Assembly: GCA_965216965.1 (NCBI GenBank)
Contig: CBDCGX010000006.1
Span: forward strand, 1 to 61,689
Origin: CBDAKK01 sp965216965
Lineage (GTDB): Bacteria; Spirochaetota; Spirochaetia; WTKD01; G963693115
Length of the DNA stretch: 61,689 bases
Direction of reading: 5' to 3'
Shown here: in pieces, positions 1-8,363 of the stretch
How positions within the stretch are numbered: position 1 is the stretch's first letter
Layout of the letters: every line of letters begins with the position of its first letter
Notes under the pieces: model-generated
Told to the model about the DNA's origin: nothing
Seen by the model: only the letters and a program-made list of their open reading frames with translations
Database searches by the model: none
Made by a program: the position numbers and the translations under genes

Positions 1-794
1 AGTGTTTCAATAGAACCTCCCGTATCTATCATGTCATCTACAATCCATATATCTTTTCCAGTTAAATCTGTAGCCGTGAGTATGTTTACTGACTCAATCG
101 TATTTGTTTTGGTATAGTTTCTCTGTTTGTGAGATATAATAAGCCCACAGTGAAATGCCTTTGCAAAAGCCTGAGCAAAATTTCCCCCTCCAGCATCTAC
201 AGAACAAAAAAGCCAGTTTTTCTGAACATATTGCTGGAAATAATCCACAGAACGAATATGATTGCTCGCTATATATTCCATAAGTTGCAAAAAGGCAGGA
301 ATATCTTCTATATGACATTTTACAGGATCTATCATTATTTTAGTTTTATCTGAATGTAACTGATACGATATTATATAATTCACTCCAAGACTTATCATCG
401 TTTTATAATGTATCCACATACCAACACTGTTTCTCCCCAAAGTTCTATCGGAGCGAGCAGGTGAGCAATACGGCTCAAAAATAATTATGCGTTTGGGAGA
501 TGATCGAACAATTGCATCAATAGCGTGGTATATGAGCATTTTTGCTTGTGCAGGGTCTTCTTCTAAGTGAGAACGTCCAGAATTAGCTATAAGAAACACG
601 TCATTGCCACGAACACTCTTTTCTAGCTTTGCCTCTATTTCACCATCTGCAAAGCGTCTAAAATTCACTTCTACGGGAGAAGAATTAGGACTTAGTCGTG
701 CATAAAATTCTGGAGATTGACATAATTCATGAAACACAGAATGTGCATATTCTGCAGTAGACGGAGTCGTTATAATTTGAAGCGAATTGTCCAT
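1..794 (-). CDS. prs: Ribose-phosphate pyrophosphokinase (PRPP synthetase), 3' end beyond the left edge
   Basis: Makes PRPP from ribose 5-phosphate and ATP in the cytoplasm for nucleotide, His and NAD synthesis. About 264 codons are visible from the ATG at 792-794; the C-terminus lies outside the window. Visible: FADGEIEAKLEKSVRG near the N-terminus (the family's F.DGE region), then VDAGGGNFA and the PRPP-binding loop IVDDMIDTGGS close to the window edge. Spacing between motifs is longer than in the short bacterial enzyme, fitting the divergent forms found in spirochaetes. It is transcribed away from recA, with 69 bp between the two starts. The family call is firm; the exact subclass is inferred. 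Confidence 0.88.
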   Translation of the reverse strand, partial: MDNSLQIITTPSTAEYAHSVFHELCQSPEFYARLSPNSSPVEVNFRRFADGEIEAKLEKSVRGNDVFLIANSGRSHLEEDPAQAKMLIYHAIDAIVRSSPKRIIIFEPYCSPARSDRTLGRNSVGMWIHYKTMISLGVNYIISYQLHSDKTKIMIDPVKCHIEDIPAFLQLMEYIASNHIRSVDYFQQYVQKNWLFCSVDAGGGNFAQAFAKAFHCGLIISHKQRNYTKTNTIESVNILTATDLTGKDIWIVDDMIDTGGSIET

Positions 795-863
795 ACTTTC
801 AGTATAATAATAATAGTATTCTTTATATACTAAAAACATAAAAAAATTAAGTGGGGAAAACAC

Positions 864-2027
864 ATGGCAACAAAAGTAGAAAAAAAATCAGCTGTTCAAA
901 TAACTAATCAAAAAGAACGGCAACAAGCATTTGAGTCTGCAAGGCAACTCATAGAAAAACAGTTTGGGAAAGGATCCCTCATGCAACTAGGCGAAAGACC
1001 AGTTCAATCTGTATCCGTTATACCAAGCGGGTCTCTTCTCATAGACAGAGCACTTGGAGTAGGGGGCTACCCGCGGGGAAGGGTTATTGAAATATTTGGG
1101 CCAGAATCAAGCGGGAAAACGACCCTTGCACTTCATGCCATTGCAGAAGCACAAAAAATGGGGGGTACAGCAGCCTTTATTGATGCCGAGCATGCCATAG
1201 ACCCTACATATGCTAAAAACCTAGGGGTAAACATAGAGAAACTGTGGATATCACAACCAGATAATGGAGAACAAGCACTTGAAATAACCGAGCAACTTAT
1301 TCGTTCGGGATCTGTAGATATTATAGTAATCGATTCTGTTGCTGCTCTTACTCCTAAAGCTGAAATTGCAGGAGCAATGGGAGATGCAGTCGTAGGTTCT
1401 CAAGCACGCCTTATGAGTCAAGCACTTCGAAAACTTACAGGAATAATTAGTAAAACCTCCTGTTGTCTTATCTTTATAAATCAAATCCGTATGAAAATAG
1501 GAGTAATGTTCGGTTCTCCCGAAACTACAAGTGGGGGGAATGCTCTTAAATTTTATGCATCCGCAAGAATTGACATACGAAGAGTAGAAAGAATATCACA
1601 TGGAGCAGATAACTACATTGGAAATAAAGTTCGCATAAAAATTGCAAAAAACAAAGTTGCTCCTCCTTTTAAGACAGCAGATTTTTCAATTTATTTTGGG
1701 AAAGGAATGTCCCGCATTGAAAACATAATAGAATTGGGAACAGAACTTGATCTCATACAAAAAAGCGGTAGCTGGTACTCTATTAACGACAAAAAGATTG
1801 GACAAGGGAAAGAAAATACCATAGAATTTTTTGAAAAAGAAGTTGAGCTTACTAACAAGCTAGAAAAGATTATCCGTGAAAAAATATTCCCCTCCAATGC
1901 TAACAAGGATAAAGATAAAGATGCAAGCACCACGGTCAATACTGCCTCTCATAAAGAAAGAACCCTTACCACTGCATCAAAAAAAGAAGCTCCTAAAGAA
2001 GATGCAGACGACAGCGATCTTGTATAA
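864..2027 (+). CDS. recA: RecA recombinase
   Basis: ATP-dependent strand-exchange protein and LexA-type co-protease, cytoplasmic. It has 387 residues, slightly longer than usual because of a Lys/Asp-rich then acidic tail (about residues 345-387). Walker A GPESSGKTT is at about 79-87, and the DNA-binding L2 loop FGSPETTSGGNALKFYAS is near 215-232. A purine-rich GTGGGGAAA stretch precedes the ATG. No stop, frameshift or missing key residue is seen. It heads a plus-strand run with scpA 21 bp downstream, tying recombination to chromosome segregation genes. Confidence 0.98.
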   Translation: MATKVEKKSAVQITNQKERQQAFESARQLIEKQFGKGSLMQLGERPVQSVSVIPSGSLLIDRALGVGGYPRGRVIEIFGPESSGKTTLALHAIAEAQKMGGTAAFIDAEHAIDPTYAKNLGVNIEKLWISQPDNGEQALEITEQLIRSGSVDIIVIDSVAALTPKAEIAGAMGDAVVGSQARLMSQALRKLTGIISKTSCCLIFINQIRMKIGVMFGSPETTSGGNALKFYASARIDIRRVERISHGADNYIGNKVRIKIAKNKVAPPFKTADFSIYFGKGMSRIENIIELGTELDLIQKSGSWYSINDKKIGQGKENTIEFFEKEVELTNKLEKIIREKIFPSNANKDKDKDASTTVNTASHKERTLTTASKKEAPKEDADDSDLV

Positions 2028-2048
2028 TACAACCTAACATCAATTTCT

Positions 2049-2834
2049 ATGAATCAAAACAATAGCATGCAAAATAATACCTCTTATAATACGACGGCAT
2101 TCTCTTCTTCATATAGCACTCCAAATATTATTTCAGTACGGTTTGAAGAATTTGAAGGGCCTTTGGATTTACTACTTTCTCTTGTAAGACAACACAAAAT
2201 GGACATCTATGATATCTCTATAGCAATAATAACCAAACAATACATAGAAAAACTAAATGAACTTATTACATATTCGCTTGATGATTTAACAGCATTTTAT
2301 CAAATTGCAGCATGGCTTCTACATATCAAATCACAAATGCTATTACCCATAAGTACAGACATAGAAAATGAAGAAATCAACAATCCACAAATGGAGTTAA
2401 TACATACGCTTATCGAATACCAAAAATATAAAAAGCTCTCTTCTTTACTCTCAAAAAAACAAGAAAGTTTTACTTGGGCATCACTTCGTGTTCCAAATAA
2501 AACAATCCCAATTGAGTTTAACAAAGAAGCACTATGGAAAGAAGTAAACGCTGACCAGCTTTTTGCAATGTTTATAAAAATTGCAAAAAAAAATTCCATT
2601 TCTGAACATGTAATAAATCTTAACGAACCCGTAAGTATAAATGAAAAAATTATTCTCATATTAGAAATGATAGAAAAAAATAAAAAATGCACCTTTATAG
2701 AAGTATTAGGAAAGGGGGGACAGCTCGCTCTTGTATGCACTTTTCTGGCAATATTAGAACTTGTAAAACAACAAGAAATACAAGTTATTCAACATATAAT
2801 TTACGAAGATATTATAATAAATAAAAAGCAATGA
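2049..2834 (+). CDS. scpA: Segregation and condensation protein A
   Basis: Kleisin subunit that bridges the Smc ATPase heads with ScpB for chromosome condensation. It has 261 residues, the usual length. The diagnostic N-terminal region FEGPLDLLLSLVRQHKMDIYDI is at about residues 35-56, followed by a helical middle and a winged-helix-like C-terminus. An extra 30-residue Asn/Ser-rich leader precedes the conserved start and no strong ribosome-binding site is seen, so a later start is possible. It overlaps scpB by 4 bp (ATGA), implying translational coupling. No smc gene is in the window. Confidence 0.95.
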   Translation: MNQNNSMQNNTSYNTTAFSSSYSTPNIISVRFEEFEGPLDLLLSLVRQHKMDIYDISIAIITKQYIEKLNELITYSLDDLTAFYQIAAWLLHIKSQMLLPISTDIENEEINNPQMELIHTLIEYQKYKKLSSLLSKKQESFTWASLRVPNKTIPIEFNKEALWKEVNADQLFAMFIKIAKKNSISEHVINLNEPVSINEKIILILEMIEKNKKCTFIEVLGKGGQLALVCTFLAILELVKQQEIQVIQHIIYEDIIINKKQ

Positions 2835-3445
2835 AAAAAGATACGCTAAAAAAAATATCAAATACTATAGAAAAAAATCCCCCTATAGAGACACCCTCCC
2901 TTTCGCATGGTGTATTATCTCAAAGCGAAATAAATGAACTTGTGGAAGCAATATTATTTTTAGAAAACACCTTTGTATCCATCAAAACTATTTGTAAAAA
3001 ACTAAATATCTCAGAAAACAGCGTTAAAAACTCTATTGAGGTGTTACAAAAAAAATACACTACGGAAAGGGGAGCTGTTGTTCTTTTAAAAAACGAGGAA
3101 GAATATATGCTCGTAGTTAAAAAAGAGCTCGCTACACAACTTTATAGCATATACAAACCCAAACAATACCGTCGCTTCTCAAGTGCAGTGTTAGAAACCC
3201 TTGCTATTATTGCATATTCTCAACCCATAACAAGAATAGAAATACAATCATTGCGAGGCGTAAATTCGGACAGTACTTTAAAAATTCTTCTTGAACAAAA
3301 CGTGGTACGTGTTATAGGTACAAAAAACATTATAGGAAACCCCAACCAATATGGAACTACTCCTGAATTTCTGCGTGTATTTGGACTTTCAAGCATAAAA
3401 GATCTACCAAAACTACGAGAAAGAGATAGTAAAGTATTTGAGTAA
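2831..3445 (+). CDS. scpB: Segregation and condensation protein B
   Basis: Partner of ScpA in the Smc condensin complex; a dimer of two winged-helix domains. It has 204 residues. Visible landmarks are LVEAILFLENTFVSIKTICKKL (first winged helix, about residues 36-57), ETLAIIAYSQPITRIEIQ and the YGTTPEFLRVFGL segment typical of ScpB. The start ATG overlaps the scpA stop. Nothing is missing. An 18-bp gap separates it from the pseudouridine synthase, a neighbour often seen with scpAB. Confidence 0.95.
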   Translation: MKKDTLKKISNTIEKNPPIETPSLSHGVLSQSEINELVEAILFLENTFVSIKTICKKLNISENSVKNSIEVLQKKYTTERGAVVLLKNEEEYMLVVKKELATQLYSIYKPKQYRRFSSAVLETLAIIAYSQPITRIEIQSLRGVNSDSTLKILLEQNVVRVIGTKNIIGNPNQYGTTPEFLRVFGLSSIKDLPKLRERDSKVFE

Positions 3446-3463
3446 AAATCATAAAACACTATT

Positions 3464-4252
3464 ATGAATGATATCCCCAAAGAATTACAAAATAAAAAAA
3501 CAACTATGCGGTTACAGTCATACTTGTCATTAAGCGGAGTATGCTCTCGTCGTAATGCAATAGAAAAAATTAGATCGGGGAAAGTTACCGTAAATAAAAC
3601 AGTAGTTACGGCAGAAGGATATAGAGTAGAGACAACGCATGATATCGTTAGATACAATGGGAAAATATGCTCATTAAAAACATTATATGTATATTTCTTG
3701 CTAAATAAGCCCACAGAAGTAGAATCTACTAATGCAAATACTACTATAGGGAAAAAAGCATCTATAGAATACATTCGCCCTTATTACAAGGAGCATATAT
3801 TTTATGCTGGAAGGCTTGATTTTATGTCATCGGGTCTTATGGTCTACACTAACGATGGCGAATTGGTATATATGTTAACCCATCCAAAATATGCAATCAA
3901 AAAAAGATACACTGTGAAAAGCACAAAAAAAATCACCGGAGTAATGCTTGCGGAATGGAAGAAAGGAATAATAATAGACAAAATACGCTATACACTTGAC
4001 TCTTATTCAAGAATAACATCTAGTGTTAAAAAAATATCATATAAAAAACACCCTTACTTACATAAAGTACATATTTGTCTTACAGAAGGAAAAAACAGAG
4101 AAATACGAAATGTATTTGCTCATTTTAAAATACCAATACAATCTCTTCATCGCACGGCTCTATGGAAATTTGAACTTGGAAATATTCCTGTTGGGGGAGT
4201 ACAAGCTCTCAAAGCAGATTGCGTAAAAAAACTAAAAGAGAATACCATATAA
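3464..4252 (+). CDS. rluB: rRNA pseudouridine synthase, RluB/RsuA family
   Basis: Isomerises a uridine in ribosomal RNA; members next to scpAB usually modify the 23S peptidyl-transferase region. It has 262 residues: an S4 RNA-binding domain at about 12-60 (RLQSYLSLSGVCSRRNAIE), then the catalytic domain with GRLDFMSSGLMVYTNDGE, whose Asp is the catalytic residue, and the late motif EGKNREIRNVF. Intact. It ends 7 bp before cmk. The family is certain; the target base (RluB versus RsuA) cannot be read from sequence alone. Confidence 0.9.
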   Translation: MNDIPKELQNKKTTMRLQSYLSLSGVCSRRNAIEKIRSGKVTVNKTVVTAEGYRVETTHDIVRYNGKICSLKTLYVYFLLNKPTEVESTNANTTIGKKASIEYIRPYYKEHIFYAGRLDFMSSGLMVYTNDGELVYMLTHPKYAIKKRYTVKSTKKITGVMLAEWKKGIIIDKIRYTLDSYSRITSSVKKISYKKHPYLHKVHICLTEGKNREIRNVFAHFKIPIQSLHRTALWKFELGNIPVGGVQALKADCVKKLKENTI

Positions 4253-4259
4253 TGGTTAT

Positions 4260-4955
4260 ATGATCATTACCATAGATGGTCCTGCAGGGTCTGGAAAAAC
4301 GACAATATCTAAATATTTTTCACAACACTATACATACAACAATACTCCAATTTATTTTCTTAGCTCGGGAGCATTTTATAGAATATGTACCTGGTGCATT
4401 CTTCAATCACTGCCATCTCACCCCAGCAATGAAATGTTATTACAAGAAACTAAAGCACACTACAAAGATATTGTTCCTAAAATTAGCTGGGAAAACGGAG
4501 AAATACACAGCAATTTCTTTTTAAAAAATAAGAAGGTAATGCAAAAAGAATTATATAACGAAAAATTAAGTCTCTACACAAGTAAGGTATCATGCTATGT
4601 TCCTCTCAGAAAACTTATTACAAAACGAATGCAAGATATTATTTCAAATGGAAATTGGATAATTGAAGGTCGAGATGCAGGTTCTCACATTGTGCCTAAT
4701 GCAAATATTAAAATATATCTTGATGCAAGTGAAAAAACAAGAATATCTCGTCGCATACAAGAAAATGATCAAACAAAAGCAAATCCCTCGCTTATTGCTA
4801 AAAAAATAAAAGAAAGAGATAAAATAGACAAAAACAAAGGTGAATATAGCCTCATCAAAAAAAAAGATGCGATTTATATTAAAACAGACCACTTAAGTAT
4901 TGAAAATATTTGTAAAAAAATATATACTTATATAAGAAGTACAAGTATGTTATAA
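4260..4955 (+). CDS. cmk: Cytidylate kinase
   Basis: Phosphorylates CMP and dCMP with ATP. It has 231 residues with P-loop DGPAGSGKTT at about 5-14, SGAFYR (the substrate-contacting SGAxYR motif), IIEGRDAGSHIVPNA (usually GRDIGT.V.P) and a RRIQEND lid. In Treponema pallidum this domain is fused to ribosomal protein S1. Here a stop codon and 62 bp separate it from rpsA, so they are two genes that keep the order. Confidence 0.93.
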   Translation: MIITIDGPAGSGKTTISKYFSQHYTYNNTPIYFLSSGAFYRICTWCILQSLPSHPSNEMLLQETKAHYKDIVPKISWENGEIHSNFFLKNKKVMQKELYNEKLSLYTSKVSCYVPLRKLITKRMQDIISNGNWIIEGRDAGSHIVPNANIKIYLDASEKTRISRRIQENDQTKANPSLIAKKIKERDKIDKNKGEYSLIKKKDAIYIKTDHLSIENICKKIYTYIRSTSML

Positions 4956-5017
4956 TTTTCAACCAATTAAACTTCTGAATATACTTGTTCAAATTTATTT
5001 AATATTATAGGTGGTGT

Positions 5018-6757
5018 ATGGATTCTACACAAAGTAAGAATAAGGACGACAATTTTACAGATGACTTTGATAAACTTATTGATGAAAGTTTTAGTCAATT
5101 ATTCAATGCAGATAAAATTCACAAAGGAAGCTGGCTAAAAGGAATAGTTATCTCCGTCACAGACGAAGATGTATTCTTAGATATAGGAACTAAAACACAA
5201 GGTGTTATTCCCATTTCCGAATTTCCTAATAATATCCCCAAAGTGGGCGATGAAATCAAAGCTGTAACAATTAGAGGCACCTCTGACAACATACTTCTCT
5301 CTCATGTAAAGATGCAAGAAATACTGGAGCTAGAACAAATAAAGCAAGCTCATAAAAATTTACTTCCTGTAAAAGCACTTGTCAAGAAGTTTACTAATAA
5401 TGGATTTCTTGCAGAAATCGAAAAATCTCACGTAAAATCATTCATTCCCATATCACAAATAGATACTGTTCACATTACGCCCGAAGATGCAAAGAAATAT
5501 ATCGGAAACACATATGATTTCCTTGTACAAAGTCTTCCAAGAGGAAAATACACAAACGTTGTTTTATCTCGCAAGCAATTACTCACTTCTATGACTCACC
5601 AACAAAAAGAAAAATTCTTTGCAGAAAAAAAAGTAGGGGATATTGTTGAAGGTACTGTAAAAAACTACACATCATTTGGTGTTTTTATAGATCTCGGAGG
5701 TTTTGATGGACTTCTTCATATTTCAGAAATCAGTTGGAACAAGCATGCAAAGCCTTCTCTAGTTGTCAAAAAAAATGAAAAACTTTCTCTTAAAATAATT
5801 AATCTTGATGAAGAAAGCAAAAAAATCAATCTCTCATTAAAAGCAATCCATCCTAATCCGTGGGATGAAATAGAAAAAACATATGCTCCTAATGCACTAA
5901 TAAAAGGGGAGGTTACAAAAATTCTTCCCTATGGGGTTTTTATTAACATAGACGAAGGAATAGAGGGGTTTGTCCACGTGTCAGAATTGTCATGGATTCG
6001 ACGAGTTGAACACCCCAAAAACCTTTTAAAACTCCATAGCATAGTAGAATGTAAAATTCTGTCAATAGACAAAGAACAACAACGAATCTCTCTAGGAATA
6101 AAACAAACCCTTCCAAACCCATGGGAGACTATAGACAAAACATATCCCATTGGATTTAAAGTTACTGTTCCTATTAAAAAAGTACTGCCAAAAGGACTCA
6201 TAGTTGAATTCGAAGAAGGCTTCAAAGGCTATATTCCTGAATTAGAGTATTCATGGAATAAAAAAGAAACCCTATCCTTTAAAGAAGAACAAAACATAGA
6301 AGCAATGGTCATTGCACATGATAAACAACATTATGAAATTAAACTTAGTATTCGTAAAGCACAAAAAAATCCATGGGATGACCTCAACATACAAGTAAAT
6401 ACTATTTTGGAAGGCACAATTAAAGCAGTAAGCGATTTTGGAATATTTATAAAAATAACTGAGAACATAGAGGGATTTATACCCAGAAGTCTCTCTTTTG
6501 ACCATGAAGAGCATTCCTCATACGAAGAAATACGTCCACGTTTTAAAATTGGAGAAAAATTGCAGGCAATGGTAAAAGAATATCATCCACAAACGCAGAA
6601 GCTCACCCTGTCTATTAGACAGTTAAAAGAAATGAGTACCCAAAAAGAAATGGATAAACATATGTTTTCAAAAGATGACTCAACTCATGTGCTAAGTCTC
6701 GGTGAAATGATTCAACAGCATGACGACACTACGGACAAGAATACAAACAACACATAG
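5018..6757 (+). CDS. rpsA: Small ribosomal subunit protein S1 (six S1 repeats)
   Basis: RNA-binding protein of the 30S subunit that helps mRNA docking. It has 579 residues with six OB-fold S1 repeats: the first two diverged (about 35-105 and 118-190), then clear copies with VEGTVKNYTSFGVFIDLGGFDGLLH-type sequences at about 205-275, 292-360, 378-448 and 463-535. The length matches the family. AGGTGGTG just before the ATG is a good ribosome-binding site. The acidic tail overlaps the leader region of the next gene. Many mRNAs here lack strong Shine-Dalgarno sequences, which would make S1 important (inference). Confidence 0.96.
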   Translation: MDSTQSKNKDDNFTDDFDKLIDESFSQLFNADKIHKGSWLKGIVISVTDEDVFLDIGTKTQGVIPISEFPNNIPKVGDEIKAVTIRGTSDNILLSHVKMQEILELEQIKQAHKNLLPVKALVKKFTNNGFLAEIEKSHVKSFIPISQIDTVHITPEDAKKYIGNTYDFLVQSLPRGKYTNVVLSRKQLLTSMTHQQKEKFFAEKKVGDIVEGTVKNYTSFGVFIDLGGFDGLLHISEISWNKHAKPSLVVKKNEKLSLKIINLDEESKKINLSLKAIHPNPWDEIEKTYAPNALIKGEVTKILPYGVFINIDEGIEGFVHVSELSWIRRVEHPKNLLKLHSIVECKILSIDKEQQRISLGIKQTLPNPWETIDKTYPIGFKVTVPIKKVLPKGLIVEFEEGFKGYIPELEYSWNKKETLSFKEEQNIEAMVIAHDKQHYEIKLSIRKAQKNPWDDLNIQVNTILEGTIKAVSDFGIFIKITENIEGFIPRSLSFDHEEHSSYEEIRPRFKIGEKLQAMVKEYHPQTQKLTLSIRQLKEMSTQKEMDKHMFSKDDSTHVLSLGEMIQQHDDTTDKNTNNT

Positions 6758-6770
6758 CAATTTTTTTAGT

Positions 6771-8334
6771 ATGGTTAACAAATCAGAAGCGATTTCATTA
6801 TTCTCTTCGCTAAATAAGTTTGGACTATATAACAATAAAGAAGACTATTCTGGCATGCAAACCAATATAATTTCTATGTTAGAGTCCATCAAGTCAATTA
6901 TCTCCTGTGAATCTCTATCCTATCTCTCATATAACAATGAAGAACTCGTATATCAATACAACATAAGTAAGTATAAAGAAACTGTCATTGGGAAAAAAAA
7001 TACCCAAAGGAAAAGGGTTGTTATATGAAGCAATAGAAAATTCCATCCCTCAGAAATTTGATACTATTGAAGCTCTAAAAAACCATTATCATATCATTGA
7101 CACATTCTCCGAACACGTAACTCAAAGCATGCTTGTTGCTCCTATTAAAAACACAGCGGGAAAGTGCATTGCTGTTATTGAAGCACATAATAAAATTGCA
7201 AACACTGATGAAAAGAAATTCTCTGAATATGATTTTAATATGTTTACATACATTATTTCTCACATAGAACGATTTTCTCAAGACCTCTCCTTTTTATCGT
7301 TTATGCAATCAAAAATAGAAGAAAATTGTAAAAACATCTACAAATATTTAAACACTCCTTTTCTTTGTAAAGATAAAAAAATGCTTGATAAATTAGAACT
7401 TTGTAAAAAAGTTTCTCAGGCCCATTCTCCCATTCTTATAACCGGAGAAAGCGGATCTGGGAAACAACTTCTTGCATTTTATATACATAAACATAAAAAA
7501 AACAAACAATATCCCATCCTTATACAATGTTCTCATCTTGTTCATGAATTACAAAAAAATAAAACTACAGAACAATTTGAAAAAGCAATTGAAACCTATT
7601 TTTTTGGAGAATGCAATAATAGGGAAGGAGGAATATTCTCATTATCAAAAAACACAACTCTTATATTAGCAGAAATAACTGCTCTTCCGTTAAACATCCA
7701 AAAAATCATGTGCTCTTTCATATATCAAGGAACGCTTAATCAAGAAAGCAATGCCATCTCTGAACAAACAAAACCACCTCATATTATTTGTACCACCTCA
7801 AAAGACATAGATATTCTCATCTCTTCAAGAATGTTTTTAGAAGATCTTTATTTCCTTATAAATAGCATTAATATCTCTATACCTTCTCTTTCATCACGTC
7901 CAGATGATATCAAAGTTATAGCCCAATATTATTTTGATTATTTTATAAAAGAGTATAAAAAACCTATACAAAGCATAAATCCTGGTGTTTTTAACAAATT
8001 AAAAGACTATGGCTGGTACTATTCTATAGTAGAGCTCATACATGTCGTTGAAAGGAGTGTCTTATTTTGCAAAAACGTAATATTAACAGAAAATCAACTT
8101 ATATTAGAAATAAAAACGCACAATAATTTGACTACTATATCGCCAGACCAAGAGACAATAGACCATATTATGCCATTAAAAGATGCCACACACATATTTA
8201 AAAGAAACTATATAATTAAAGCATTAAAACATAATACATGGAATTGTACTAAAACAGCAAAAATACTTAAAATACAACGCTCATATCTCTCTCGGCTTGT
8301 ATCTCAATTAAAATTAAAAAAAGAAAAACAATAA
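6771..8334 (+). pseudogene. NtrC-type regulator with GAF domain, frameshifted and lacking key AAA+ motifs
   Basis: A GAF sensor domain, an AAA+ domain and a Fis-type helix-turn-helix (about 521 residues if joined). The reading frame breaks in the A8 run at 6993-7000; one A fewer gives a continuous GAF domain reading GKKIPKGKG. Walker A GESGSGKQ is intact (near residue 224). The GAFTGA loop that contacts sigma-54 is absent (FGECNNREGGIF spans its place), the Walker B acidic Asp is Ala (LILAEI), and the arginines of the usual FREDLYYRL are replaced (FLEDLYFLI). The HTH (near 480-516, NCTKTAKILKIQRSYLSRL) looks functional. It is a degenerate enhancer-binding protein, either decaying or reused as a plain DNA-binding protein. 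The start at 6771 is the first ATG after rpsA. Confidence 0.75.
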
Positions 8335-8363
8335 AAAATATGTTATATAATAAAAAGGATATT

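Noticed and set aside
1160..1165. G6 runs in recA as phase-variation tracts
   Set aside because: Six bases is short and the gene is essential-type housekeeping; both runs are in frame and simply encode Gly.
2300..2740. 146-codon open frame on the minus strand
   Set aside because: Lies wholly inside scpA on the other strand, with no ribosome-binding site and Ser/Ile-rich shadow composition.
3220..3774. 184-codon open frame on the minus strand
   Set aside because: Covers parts of scpB and the pseudouridine synthase, both well conserved on the plus strand; it is an antisense shadow.
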